Below the pieces are notes generated by a model that saw nothing but the letters and a program-made list of their open reading frames with translations, did not search any database and was not told the DNA's origin. DNA of 64,000 bases from CAZJLP01 sp964546955 (GTDB lineage Bacteria; Verrucomicrobiota; Verrucomicrobiia; Opitutales; Opitutaceae): positions 124,001 to 188,000 of the forward strand of contig CAZJLP010000001.1 of NCBI GenBank assembly GCA_964546955.1, written 5' to 3'. A program made the translations under genes and the position numbers. Of this stretch, positions 1 through 8,396 are shown piece after piece; the first letter of the stretch is position 1, and every line of letters begins with the position of its first letter.

Positions 1-751
1 TGGATTCGAGTTCGTGCAGATCAATCGGCTTCGTGATCACATAGGAAAAGCCGACTTGCTGTGCCTGCTGTTGCGCAGCCATCTCGGTCTTCACGACCAA
101 GGCGAAGATGGGCGTGTATTTCGTCTTCACGTTCTGGCGGATCAGGCGGAAAAGGGTGAACGCGGCTTCCTCGGCGAGCGACAGACTGACCATAATCAGC
201 TCGGGAGTGTTCTTGTTGCAGAAATCGATGGCTTCGCCCGTCGTATTCACTCCGTGGATCTTCCAGGGAGTATGTTTGAGGCCTTCCTGGATCTGCTGGA
301 TGATCGCGGGTTTGTCCTCCACCACCAGGATGTTGGCCGGATCGAAAATGGATTTGGCTTTCTGCGGTCCGTCGGAAAGCGGCTTGAGGTCGATGACCCG
401 GCCGCATTTTTCGACCAGCACTTCCTCCTTGAAGGGTTTCACAATGTAGTCGCGAACGCCGATTTTGGCGATCTTCAGCACGTTATCGCGGCCGCCTTCC
501 GCCGTGAGCATGATGATCGGGATCGCCTTCAAGGCGGGGTCCGACTTGATCTTCGTCAGCATTTCGACGCCGTCCATCACGGGCATGGTGATGTCGAGCA
601 GGATCAGGTCGGGGGTTTCTTTGGCCGCGGCGGCCAGGCCCTCGACGCCGTTGGCGGCCTCGATGATCTCGCAGTCGAAACCTTTGAAGGCTTTCTTGAC
701 GATGATCCGGACGGTTTTGGAGTCGTCTACGGTGAGAATTTTGTAGCGCAT
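1..751 (-). CDS. Two-receiver response regulator (partial, continues beyond window start)
   Basis: Reading leftward from ATG at 749-751, the frame is open to the window edge (about 250 residues visible). Residues 1-120 form a canonical CheY-like receiver: acidic pair D9/D10, phospho-acceptor D53 in LLDITMP, T83 and K105. A second receiver begins near residue 140 (ILVVEDKP) and keeps the lysine (ITKPI), but serine 189 (LIMVSLS) stands where the phosphorylated aspartate should be, so it looks like a pseudo-receiver. No output domain is visible before the edge. The gene lies 34 bp downstream of the CheX-type phosphatase on the same strand, so co-transcription and a role in chemotaxis or motility signalling are likely. 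Domain assignment is firm; the full length and the partner are unknown. Confidence 0.85.
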   Translation of the reverse strand, partial: MRYKILTVDDSKTVRIIVKKAFKGFDCEIIEAANGVEGLAAAAKETPDLILLDITMPVMDGVEMLTKIKSDPALKAIPIIMLTAEGGRDNVLKIAKIGVRDYIVKPFKEEVLVEKCGRVIDLKPLSDGPQKAKSIFDPANILVVEDKPAIIQQIQEGLKHTPWKIHGVNTTGEAIDFCNKNTPELIMVSLSLAEEAAFTLFRLIRQNVKTKYTPIFALVVKTEMAAQQQAQQVGFSYVITKPIDLHELES

Positions 752-785
752 GGCTGGAAGAGCTGGGCGAGGATTGGGAGCGTGC

Positions 786-1316
786 TCAGTCGCCGGTTTT
801 CATGAGCAGGTCGGCCACGAGTTGATGATCGCCGATCTGGAAATGGTAGATGCGGCGGGTGGCGGAGCTGATGGGTTCGATCGAAAAATTGCTGCCGCGA
901 AGGATCGAGGGGATGGTCAACTTGCAAGGGAAGCCCTTGTCCGCGAGTTGGTTTTTGAACGTGCCCACCGTCATGTTGGTGAGCTCGCCCACTGCGTCGT
1001 TCACCACTTCCTCGCCGGCGGCGTCGAGTTCGGCCAGGGTCATGCCCAGCATTTGCGCGGCCAGTTCGTTCGCGAATCCAGCATCCAAATACAAATAGAT
1101 CAGTCCGCTGATGTCGCCGATGAAGCCGACTGTGCCGACCACCTGTTGTCCGGTGATCTGCACCGGCTGTTCCCAGGCGCTGCTGTCACCGCTGGAAGCG
1201 TCGGACGATGTGATCAGCGACGCCGTCTTCGAAAGCATGGTCTTGAATACATCGGTTACCGCGCGGGATATCGTTTCCCGGAAAACCGTATCGCTGATCT
1301 GGTCGATGGTTGGCAT
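786..1316 (-). CDS. cheX: CheX-type chemotaxis phosphatase
   Basis: This 176-residue protein matches the CheC/CheX/FliY phosphatase family, which removes phosphate from CheY-P. The diagnostic helix is at about residues 101-117, with the ExxN pair E111/N114 in GELTNMTVG. In this family that pair inserts into the CheY active site. One such helix is present, as in CheX. The rest of the fold (GTVGFIGDISGLIYLYL near residues 61-77, then ILRGSNFSI near the C-terminus) also fits. It sits directly upstream of the two-receiver regulator, a natural phosphatase-substrate pair. A weak sigma-28-like sequence lies 35 bp upstream of the ATG. Family is confident; the target receiver is inferred from neighbourhood. 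Confidence 0.85.
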   Translation of the reverse strand: MPTIDQISDTVFRETISRAVTDVFKTMLSKTASLITSSDASSGDSSAWEQPVQITGQQVVGTVGFIGDISGLIYLYLDAGFANELAAQMLGMTLAELDAAGEEVVNDAVGELTNMTVGTFKNQLADKGFPCKLTIPSILRGSNFSIEPISSATRRIYHFQIGDHQLVADLLMKTGD

Positions 1317-1350
1317 GTCTGGAGTTTAAGAAGTTCCTGCTCCCGCATTA

Positions 1351-1376
1351 ATATCGACCGAATTACGGCAGCTTTA
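1351..1376 (-). promoter_or_regulatory. Weak sigma-28-like promoter for cheX
   Basis: On the minus strand TAAA (1373-1376) is followed after 14 bases by GTCGATAT (1351-1358). The -10 shares the core CGAT with better sites in this window, but the spacer is one base short. It ends 35 bp before the cheX start. Candidate only. Confidence 0.35.
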
Positions 1377-1413
1377 GGGGTATTTCAGAGGCCCTGGAGA
1401 GGGTAGGGCCAGC

Positions 1414-1911
1414 CTAACGCTGGGCGAATGCTGTGGGAGAGGAACTTGCCGCGCCCGCCGAAGTGTAAAAAATGGCGCAAACACGACCGAGGAAGTTTGT
1501 CGCGGTCACGGACTCCCGATCGATCGAAGCATTGCTGTCTCCCAGGACCAGCCACCGATTGCCCTGCTGTTCGTAAAGCCGGTGTATAATCGGCGCGCCC
1601 GTGGCGCTGCGGTAAATAACGATGTCGCCCCGGCGCAACGCGGCGAAGGTGACCGTCTCCACGGTGACAATACTATTCTCATCCAGCGTCGGTTTCATGC
1701 TGCCCGTGGCCGCCACGGTGAAAACGCGTCCGCCGACTGCCGAGGCGGTGAACTGTGCCATGGTCAGTGCGTTTTCGCGGGAAACGTTGGACTGCGGCGC
1801 AATCGAGCGGCTGGACGAGGCGCACCCCGCGAATATTGCCAGTGCCGCCGCAGCCAGCGAGACGGATAAAATCCGCAGCCCTGCAGCCGGATAAAGGCAA
1901 GTCTCTTTCAT
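1414..1911 (-). CDS. S26-family (signal peptidase I-like) lipoprotein
   Basis: The 165-residue product starts at ATG 1909-1911 and has a lipoprotein signal peptide with lipobox LAIFAGC (Cys30), so it should be anchored in a membrane from the outside. The body is a small S26 signal-peptidase fold: nucleophile Ser71 in ATGSMKPTL, then RRGDIVIY, and the GDSN box near residues 124-127. Where bacterial signal peptidases carry a catalytic lysine, this protein has His110 (IIHR), like the Ser/His S26B type. A TTG six bases upstream is also in frame, but a sigma-28 promoter ends at 1919, which favours the ATG at 1911. Protease activity is not proven, and the substrate is unknown. A late-flagellar or surface-protein processing role is only suggested by the promoter. 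Confidence 0.75.
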   Translation of the reverse strand: MKETCLYPAAGLRILSVSLAAAALAIFAGCASSSRSIAPQSNVSRENALTMAQFTASAVGGRVFTVAATGSMKPTLDENSIVTVETVTFAALRRGDIVIYRSATGAPIIHRLYEQQGNRWLVLGDSNASIDRESVTATNFLGRVCAIFYTSAGAASSSPTAFAQR

Positions 1912-2270
1912 TTGCAATGTATCGGGCTGAGGAAAGAGAACTTTAGCAGGTAAGGCGTCGATTTTTCGCGAGTTGTGAGTTTTTACGTAGGGATAATACC
2001 CTGGAAAATCGGTTCTATTTGACTGTCGTTCCCGCGATCATTCGTCGATGGCCAGCGTTAAGATGGTGAGGGCGAAGGCGATGCCTGCTCTCGCCCAGGA
2101 AATCGACGTTGTGAGCCGAGCCGGAGCACTCGAAGTCCCGTTGTGGAAGGGAGACGCTCCTCCAGCGCTTTTTTTGCCGTTGAGGCCGCGCTCGTATTCG
2201 GGAGCGTCTGAAGAGACTGGCCCAACGAGTCGGATCTAAAATGACGCGCGCGCGGCTGTCTTGCCGTGCG
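1912..2270. other. Intergenic stretch with a gene-end remnant
   Basis: Apart from the sigma-28 promoter at 1919-1945, the only interpretable piece is 2236-2270. There the minus strand, shifted in frame relative to the DUF2341/LamG gene, continues reading EGQKFLTHG and stops at 2236-2238. This looks like the displaced C-terminus of that gene. I see no gene in 1946-2235. Confidence 0.5.
1919..1945 (-). promoter_or_regulatory. Sigma-28 promoter, near-leaderless, for the S26-like lipoprotein
   Basis: On the minus strand TAAA (1942-1945), a 15-base spacer and CCCGATAC (1919-1926) match the FliA consensus TAAA-N15-GCCGATAA at 10 of 12 positions. The -10 ends 8 bp before the A of the ATG at 1911, so transcription should begin at or within a few bases of the start codon. 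Confidence 0.6.
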
Positions 2271-3410
2271 TCAAGAATTTCTGGCCCTCGCGCTGGGATT
2301 CGTAATCGGGGTGTTGAGCACGCGAGCTTCGTCGAGTTCGCCGTCCCAAGCGCGCCCGCCGGTATCCGGAAACTGACTTTGGTTGCCGATGCCGACCGGG
2401 TGGTCATCGGTCTTCCACTCCGTGTCGAACGTTTCCTCTTTGTCGAGGACCCCATTGATGTAGATGCGAGCTTTGGGGTGGTCGTGCACGCCGACGAAGT
2501 GATACCATTTGTTGAGCTCCATGCCGGTGGGACCGAAGACGCAGAGGTCGCCTTTCGGGGCTTTGCGTTCGACGCAAATCTCGACGAGCTCGGCCGGGGG
2601 TTTGTGCCATTGCGGAATGCCGAATTTTTGCAGGCGCCACGAGTTGTCGCCCTTCGCGAACATGGTTTCGTAGCCGGGCGTTTTCCGTTTCGCGAGCGGT
2701 TCGCGATTCGGATAGCTGCGGGCTTTGGCCCAGATGGAGAAGGTCAGTTTATTGGTCAGGTCGAAAAGCTTGCGCTTCTCGCTGTCGACTTTGACCCACT
2801 GGGTTTTTGCATTCTCGAGGGAGATGCCCGGCCCGAGCCGCGCGGCCACGCGGGAGCCGGCTGCCAGGTTTACTCCCGTGCCATGGGCGGCGTTGGCGGT
2901 GGCGTCTTTGAACGCATCGGCTTCCGTGCCGCCTTCCTCAGCGAGATGCCACACCCCGACCCAGCCTTCACCGGTGGAGAAGACCGCGGACGAATCTGCC
3001 GTGGTAGCGGCGCCGGAATTTCCCCAGTGGAAATAGAGCTTCTGGCCGGCGGTGTTGCCCCGGACCAGCGGCACTTTGACCCAGATCAAAGCGGTGCGCG
3101 CAGTGGGATCGAAGTGCTCGATGCTGTGGGCGAGCGGATCCCCGTCTTTCGTGGCGGAGAAGCGCAGGTCGCTTCCTTTGGCGTCGGCTTGCTCAAACTT
3201 GAAGTTCTCGGCGGTAAGGGCGACCGCGACGGGGTAGTTGCGCACGTCACCCGGGACGTTTGCTCCGCTGGCGGAAGTATCGAGTTCGAGGATCCGGAAG
3301 AACTTCCACTTTGCGAGATCCTCCGCGGCGTGGGCGTTAATTGCGAGCAGAACGATGAGGCTGATGGTGCGCAGCAGTGCTGCCCGGGGGAAGACGATCA
3401 GGGTAATCAT
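2271..3410 (-). CDS. Secreted DUF2341 / LamG-like protein with frameshifted C-terminus
   Basis: The 379-residue product has an N-terminal signal peptide (ISLIVLLAINAHAAED, mature end near residue 29), a DUF2341-type beta domain (about 45-150) and a LamG/concanavalin-A-like domain (about 155-365: VWHLAEEGG, LTFSIWAKA, NKWYHFVGVHD, ARIYINGVL, WDGELDEARVLNT). Such proteins are exported and often bind carbohydrate or sit beside ExbB/TolQ-type systems; no such partner is visible here. After DEARVLNT the frame ends in an unrelated tail, ITNPSARARNS. Another frame of the same strand reads DYESQREGQKFLTHG, which resembles the usual family ending (YENQREGQKFL), so the gene seems to have lost a few codons and shifted frame at about 2310. 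The core remains intact. Confidence 0.75.
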   Translation of the reverse strand: MITLIVFPRAALLRTISLIVLLAINAHAAEDLAKWKFFRILELDTSASGANVPGDVRNYPVAVALTAENFKFEQADAKGSDLRFSATKDGDPLAHSIEHFDPTARTALIWVKVPLVRGNTAGQKLYFHWGNSGAATTADSSAVFSTGEGWVGVWHLAEEGGTEADAFKDATANAAHGTGVNLAAGSRVAARLGPGISLENAKTQWVKVDSEKRKLFDLTNKLTFSIWAKARSYPNREPLAKRKTPGYETMFAKGDNSWRLQKFGIPQWHKPPAELVEICVERKAPKGDLCVFGPTGMELNKWYHFVGVHDHPKARIYINGVLDKEETFDTEWKTDDHPVGIGNQSQFPDTGGRAWDGELDEARVLNTPITNPSARARNS

Positions 3411-3539
3411 GGTGATGCGCAGAAAGGACTAAGAAGAATGCCTCCCGAAGGGAAGCCTTCTTCGAGGAGCATCGAGGGCTCCGGTTTTGCCTGCATCCGC
3501 GAGAACCCGACGCCGGGCGAAGTGGCGGCCCGCCCGACG

Positions 3540-4115
3540 CTAGAAGGACTGGCCGAAATAAGGCCGCATGGCCTCAACCAGGTAATCGCCCGTCAGTATT
3601 TGAAATTCAGCTACATCATCGCCCGTCTTCCTGCAGGCGAGATTGACCATCAACGGGCCCCGGTCAGTCAGTACACTTACATCCTCCGTCAGGATCACAT
3701 CCTTGCGCATTATTTTGAAGCGAGACTCCATTTGAGTGGCGTACCGGGCGAGGCCCTCCATCCCCGGATGCCTGGCAATCTCGAGCAAGGCGAGGAAAGC
3801 CCCGCTCGCTGGGCCGGCATACTTGAGCGCGGCAAGAGGAATCTCCGGCCCCGGCGCGGGAGCGGCCTGCTGCTCGAAGTCTTCGAACTCTTCGGCCTCG
3901 TTTTTGTGGAGGGCGATGACGGCGAGCGGCAGGGAAAGAATTCCGCAAATCTGCAGCGTTTCCACGATGTCCTTGGTGCCGCTGACGTATAGCCTCCAAC
4001 CGATGGCGAGTCCCATCAGGCAGGCGAAAAGCAGACAGCGTTTGCCCCTCCGCATCCGGAGCACCGGACCGAGCAGAAAGTAGCGCCAGAGCGCGGTCTC
4101 GAAACGCCTGCTCAC
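3540..4115 (-). CDS. Membrane protein of unknown function, downstream of the sigma-54 activator
   Basis: I do not recognise this 191-residue protein. It has a basic N-terminus (RMRRGKR), two predicted membrane helices (about 27-45 and 53-70), then a soluble acidic Pro/Ala linker (EAEEFEDFEQQAAPAPGPE) and a cytosolic-looking C-terminal domain of about 95 residues. Its start is 3 bp after the stop of the response regulator gene on the same strand, so the two are almost certainly co-transcribed and translationally coupled. A role linked to that regulator is inferred from position only. Confidence 0.6.
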   Translation of the reverse strand: MSRRFETALWRYFLLGPVLRMRRGKRCLLFACLMGLAIGWRLYVSGTKDIVETLQICGILSLPLAVIALHKNEAEEFEDFEQQAAPAPGPEIPLAALKYAGPASGAFLALLEIARHPGMEGLARYATQMESRFKIMRKDVILTEDVSVLTDRGPLMVNLACRKTGDDVAEFQILTGDYLVEAMRPYFGQSF

Positions 4116-4118
4116 GGG

Positions 4119-5699
4119 TCAGCCCTCGGCTTCATCGCCGAAGATAAAATCTCCGGCGGCACGGTACTCCTGGAGCTTGTTGCGCAGGGTGCGAATGCTG
4201 ATCTTTAAAAGTTCGGCCGTCTTGGTTCGGTTTCCGCCCGTCGTTTTCAGGGCGGAAAGAATTGCCTGTTTCTCCAGTTGGTCCAGTGGGACGATGCCGG
4301 GCTCGCTGGATTTTGGAAGTCCGCCGCGCGATCCGCCCGCTTCGTGTTCCGCGTGCGCTTCCCCGACGCCCACCGGGACGGGTTCGCCTACGCCTCCACC
4401 GAGCGACGAGGGCATTTCGGGAGCGGAGGAGCCTTGGCGCGGCGCATAGTCGGGAAAGCTCGAAGGGTTCGCGTTCGCCGCACTCGGGACGGCGATGACC
4501 GTCGGAATGGCCGCTCCGACGAGAGCGCGCCCGAGCGTCGGCAGCCCCAGCGCCGCGGTCGAAACAGGACGGCCGTTCTCTGACAGAATGATAGCGCGTT
4601 CGATGGTATTCTGCAGCTCGCGCACATTGCCCGGCCAGGGGTAGGAGAGCAGCGCTTTTTGCGCGTTGTCGGAATAGCCCGGAATCTTGAGGCCATGCTT
4701 GCGCGCAAAGCGGCGCAGGAAGGCCTCGGCGAGCAGCACGATGTCCTCGGCCCGTTCGCGCAGCGGAGGCACGTGAACCGGAAAGACATTCAGGCGATAG
4801 TAAAGGTCGGAGCGGAATTGGGCTTTTTCGACGAACTGCATCAAATCGCGATTTGACGTCGCGAGGATGCGCACGTTGACCTTGATCGTTTTCTGGCCGC
4901 CGACGCGCTCGAATTCGCGCTCTTGCAAAACACGAAGCAGTTTGGCCTGCAGGTTGGGCGGGATTTCGCTGACCTCGTCCAGGAGCAGCGTCCCCCGATT
5001 GGCCAACTCAAAACGCCCTTCGCGGCGATCGGTGGCGCCGGTGAAGGCGCCTTTCTCGTGACCGAAAAGCTCGCTCTCGATCAGATTCTCCGAGAGCGCC
5101 GCGCAATTGACTTTGATGTACGGCTCGTTGCGGCGAGGGGAGTGGCGGTAAAGTTCGCGCGCGATCATTTCCTTGCCGGTGCCGTTTTCGCCCGTGATGA
5201 GCACGGTGGCGTCGGTGGGCGCGACCCGTTCGATCAGCTGACGCAAACGCTGCATGGCCGGACTGCGGCCGAGGAGATCGCCGCCGTCGCCGCTATCCTG
5301 TTCGCTGAAGTAGCGATTGACCTTGATCAACTGCCGGTACGAATCCGCTTTCTTCAGCACGATTTCGATCTGGCCCGGGGAAAAGGGTTTGATCAGGTAG
5401 TCGAAAGCCCCGGCCCGCATGCAGGAGACCGCGCTTTCGATCGTCCCGTGCCCCGTCATCATCACGACCAGAGGGCGGTCCGGAAGCGCGCTCACCCGCT
5501 CGAGGAATTGCTGGCCGTCGCCATCGGGCAGGCGGACGTCGAGCATGATCAGGTCGAAATTCTCTTTGGCGATCAACTGCTCGGCTTGGCCGATGGAACT
5601 GGCGATGGAGACCGTGTATTTTTTCCGCTTAAACAACTCATCGAGCACTTTTTGGATGAGCGGTTCGTCGTCGAGGACGAGAATGCGTTCGAGAGACAT
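4119..5699 (-). CDS. Sigma-54-dependent response regulator (NtrC/FleR type)
   Basis: At 526 residues it has the full NtrC layout. The receiver (1-120) has phospho-acceptor D54 (IMLDVRLPD), T82 and K104. The AAA+ domain has Walker A GENGTGKE (170-177), the sigma-54-contacting GAFTGA loop (217-222) and Walker B LLLDEV (D241/E242). After a long Pro/Gly/Ala-rich linker (about 400-470) comes a Fis-type helix-turn-helix (TGGNRTKTAELLKISIRTLRNKL, near the C-terminus). It should activate sigma-54 promoters after phosphorylation by a histidine kinase, plausibly the hybrid kinase encoded just upstream. In many flagellated bacteria such activators drive middle flagellar genes (FlrC/FleR), and the setting is consistent with that, but I found no sigma-54 site to prove it. 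Confidence 0.93.
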   Translation of the reverse strand: MSLERILVLDDEPLIQKVLDELFKRKKYTVSIASSIGQAEQLIAKENFDLIMLDVRLPDGDGQQFLERVSALPDRPLVVMMTGHGTIESAVSCMRAGAFDYLIKPFSPGQIEIVLKKADSYRQLIKVNRYFSEQDSGDGGDLLGRSPAMQRLRQLIERVAPTDATVLITGENGTGKEMIARELYRHSPRRNEPYIKVNCAALSENLIESELFGHEKGAFTGATDRREGRFELANRGTLLLDEVSEIPPNLQAKLLRVLQEREFERVGGQKTIKVNVRILATSNRDLMQFVEKAQFRSDLYYRLNVFPVHVPPLRERAEDIVLLAEAFLRRFARKHGLKIPGYSDNAQKALLSYPWPGNVRELQNTIERAIILSENGRPVSTAALGLPTLGRALVGAAIPTVIAVPSAANANPSSFPDYAPRQGSSAPEMPSSLGGGVGEPVPVGVGEAHAEHEAGGSRGGLPKSSEPGIVPLDQLEKQAILSALKTTGGNRTKTAELLKISIRTLRNKLQEYRAAGDFIFGDEAEG

Positions 5700-5785
5700 G
5701 GTGACGCGGCGCGGTTAGGACGGAAAACCGGGATGCAGTTTACGAAAGGCTGAAAGCGAAGGTGTAAGGCGCGATACTCCCGGTG

Positions 5786-5812
5786 ACATCGAGCTTTATG
5801 GCAAAAACTTAA
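5786..5812 (-). promoter_or_regulatory. Weak sigma-28-like sequence upstream of the sigma-54 activator
   Basis: Minus-strand TTAA (5809-5812), 15 bases, then CTCGATGT (5786-5793). The spacing is right, but only about half of the -10 matches. It lies about 87 bp upstream of the start codon. Low-confidence candidate. Confidence 0.25.
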
Positions 5813-5959
5813 GCGATTTGCGTAAGTATTAGCGAGGCTAGATTTTGCCGCTCGGCTGGTTTTCCGTCGTTTGGTCCTGCTGGAAGGTGCTCCCGCAGGG
5901 GAAGATGCGTCCGGTCGTGCGTTTTCGGCGGCTGCGGCCCGGGGACCGTGTTCCGATCT

Positions 5960-8248
5960 TCAGGCCGGCAGGAGTGCACGGATTTGCCGCAGCACCTTCG
6001 TCGGCACGTAAGGCTTCGCTAAATACGCAACGGGCTCGGCCAGGCCGCGATGGCGGTCGCCAGCGCGGAAGGCGCCGCTGGCAATCAGCAGGGGCATGCC
6101 GGGCATCTCGGCCCGAATGGTCTCCGCGACTTGCCAGCCATCCAGTACGGGGAGGCCGATGTCCGTGAATACGATCGCAATTTCGTCGCGGTGGGCGCGG
6201 AAGAGCCGGATGGCCTCGCCGCCGTCGCGCGCCCAAAGGACGCGCCAGCCGTCGGCTGGCAGGACTTCGAGCCAGAGCGCGCCGATGTCCTGCTCGTCTT
6301 CCACCAGAAGGATCGCCCGACGATCGGTGCCGGCGGTGAAAGGCTCGGGAGGAGGAGCGATGGCGGCCTCCACCTTGGCCGCGGCGCGGGGAAACAACAA
6401 ATGAACGGTGGTGCCTTGCCCCGGGGCGCTGTCGACTTCGATCAGGCCGCGGTGGGCCCGCATGATTCCGTAGACGACCGCGAGGCCGAGGCCGCGCATT
6501 TCCGACGTTTTTTGCCGCGCGAAAAACGGTTCGAACATCCGGGCGCGGGTCGCCGCGTCCATCCCGGGACCATTGTCCGCGATGGAAACACGCAGATAGT
6601 TTTTCTGTTCGGCCACGGTGCTGCCCGGCGCAAAAAAGGCCTGGCGAACCTCCGAGGTGCGAACCCAGATATTGCCTCCTTTGGGGAGCACATCGCGGGC
6701 GTTCTCGAGCACTTTCTGGACCGCCTGGGTGAGCTGAATCGCATCGGCCGTCAGCATGGGATCGCTCGCGGCGAGCCCGCGCGCGACCTGGATCTGGGCC
6801 GGCCAATCGGCGCAGGTGCGATTGAGGGTCTCCTCGAGCAGCGCGTGCACATTCACCTCGGAGTACTCGGCGTCCTGCATGCTCGCGAAAAGCTGCAGCT
6901 GGCGCACCACATCTGCGCCGCGCCGTCCGGCATCGATGATCGTATCGGCGTAGTGGGCGATCCGCGCCGGGTCGGACGCGGCGTCGCGCAAGAGGCTCGA
7001 ATAGCCCAGCACGATCGCGAGCATGTTGTTGAAGTCGTGCGCGATTCCGCCGGCCAGGGTACCGAGGCTTTCGAGCTGGCTCGCTTCCCGCAGCCGGGTT
7101 TCCATTTTTCGCCGTTCCCGCAGGTCGGAAAGGATCACCAGGCGGTGCGCACTGCCCGTTTCGAGGGCGACGACGGTCAGCTCGGCTGGAAATACATCGC
7201 CCTGCATCGTGCGGCATTCGCACTCGCAGGCGGCGCCCTGGACAATGCTGGCGCGCGCGAATTCGCGCGGCGGGAGGAAGTTATCGGCGAAGCGGGCGAC
7301 GATGCTGTCGGGGGTGACGCCGAAGAGTCGCGCAAATGCGTGATTGCACTGCAGCATCTGGCCGGCCTGATCGAGCAGGCAGAGGCCGATCGGGACCGCC
7401 TCGTAGACGGAGTCGAGCAGCTTGTGCATCGACTTCAGGTTATCCTCGGCCTGTCGGCGCTTGGTGATGTCGCGGGTGGTCGAGACGAGCTCGGTCGGTT
7501 GCTGACTGGCGGGGTCGCGACGGACCTTGCTCGTGGTCTCGGCCCACATGAAGGAGCCGTCCTTTCTGCGTACCCGGTGGATGAATACACTCTCGCCCCG
7601 GCCTTGGAAGTGTTCGTCGAGCAACTGACGGGCGGGCTGGTGGTCCTCGGGGTGAAGGAGGTGGCGGAGCGAGTGGCCGACGAACTCTTCGGGTTCGTAG
7701 CCGAGCATCGCGCGGCAGGAACTCGAGGCGAACACGCAGATGCCGTCCGCGCGGGAAACCGTGATCAGGTCCCTGATGTTCTCCGCCAGCAGCCGGTGCT
7801 GCGCTTCGCTTTGGCGCAGGGCGTCGTGCAGTTCGAGGTGCTCCGTGACGTCGCTGATCACGCCCACCCAGTGGGTGATGGCGGCTTGGTCGTCCGTGAT
7901 GAAATAGAGATGAAGGTCGGCCCAGAAAACCGTGCCATCGCGCCGCGCGGTCGGCAGAGTTTTTCGCCAGGAGGACCTTCCGAGCATCACCGCTTCCACC
8001 CGCTCCCATTCGAATTGCCCGCCCGGAGGACGCAGCAGCGTGGAGAGAGATTGCTCAAGCGCGCTGGCGCGTTCCCAGCCGGTCAATCGTTCGAACTCCC
8101 GGTTGACGTGGGCGATGCGCCGTTTGTCGCCGACCACTTCGCAGATCACCAGAGCCTGGGTGGACTCGGCGACCACTCGGCCCATGAGAGGATCGAGTCC
8201 GGCCGCCGGACTGGCCGGCGAATTCGGTGTGGGCGACGAAGCTGGCAC
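5960..8248 (-). CDS. PAS-rich hybrid sensor histidine kinase
   Basis: This 762-residue soluble kinase has three PAS regions (about 25-140, 150-265 and 275-380, each ending in a PAC-like RDIT/SDVT/SDLRER segment). A dimerisation/phosphotransfer helix follows with H404 in GGIAHDFNN, then an ATPase domain (N-box LENARD, G1 ADNGPGM, G2 GLGLAVVYG) and a C-terminal receiver (ILLVEDEQD, acceptor Asp in VFTDIGLP, lysine in YLAKPY). No membrane helix is seen, so it senses a cytoplasmic signal. It lies upstream of the sigma-54 activator on the same strand with a 260-bp gap, making the activator a plausible target. What the PAS domains bind cannot be told from sequence. Confidence 0.92.
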   Translation of the reverse strand: MPASSPTPNSPASPAAGLDPLMGRVVAESTQALVICEVVGDKRRIAHVNREFERLTGWERASALEQSLSTLLRPPGGQFEWERVEAVMLGRSSWRKTLPTARRDGTVFWADLHLYFITDDQAAITHWVGVISDVTEHLELHDALRQSEAQHRLLAENIRDLITVSRADGICVFASSSCRAMLGYEPEEFVGHSLRHLLHPEDHQPARQLLDEHFQGRGESVFIHRVRRKDGSFMWAETTSKVRRDPASQQPTELVSTTRDITKRRQAEDNLKSMHKLLDSVYEAVPIGLCLLDQAGQMLQCNHAFARLFGVTPDSIVARFADNFLPPREFARASIVQGAACECECRTMQGDVFPAELTVVALETGSAHRLVILSDLRERRKMETRLREASQLESLGTLAGGIAHDFNNMLAIVLGYSSLLRDAASDPARIAHYADTIIDAGRRGADVVRQLQLFASMQDAEYSEVNVHALLEETLNRTCADWPAQIQVARGLAASDPMLTADAIQLTQAVQKVLENARDVLPKGGNIWVRTSEVRQAFFAPGSTVAEQKNYLRVSIADNGPGMDAATRARMFEPFFARQKTSEMRGLGLAVVYGIMRAHRGLIEVDSAPGQGTTVHLLFPRAAAKVEAAIAPPPEPFTAGTDRRAILLVEDEQDIGALWLEVLPADGWRVLWARDGGEAIRLFRAHRDEIAIVFTDIGLPVLDGWQVAETIRAEMPGMPLLIASGAFRAGDRHRGLAEPVAYLAKPYVPTKVLRQIRALLPA

Positions 8249-8337
8249 TGGATTTGTGGTCGCGGTGGACTCCCGCGGGGAGAAAACACAACGCTACTTG
8301 CGTAGGGGACGGAAGACGAAAAACTTAAAAAAGTTTC

Positions 8338-8364
8338 TAAATTTTGTGTAAGTTTGGCCGATCT
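8338..8364 (+). promoter_or_regulatory. Strong sigma-28 promoter upstream of an unknown small gene
   Basis: TAAA (8338-8341), 15 bases, GCCGATCT (8357-8364): 10 of 12 consensus positions with exact E. coli FliA spacing. It rules out the TTG at 8364-8366 as a start codon, because that overlaps the -10. Confidence 0.7.
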
Positions 8365-8396
8365 TGGCCCAAGGCCGCTATTGCGCGGTCGGTTTT

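Noticed and set aside
2241..3992. Plus-strand open frame of 583 codons over the DUF2341 gene and the membrane protein
   Set aside because: It crosses two unrelated minus-strand genes with recognisable features and has no domains of its own.
6050..8305. Plus-strand open frame of 751 codons opposite the PAS-rich kinase
   Set aside because: Antisense to a complete kinase; composition of a shadow frame.
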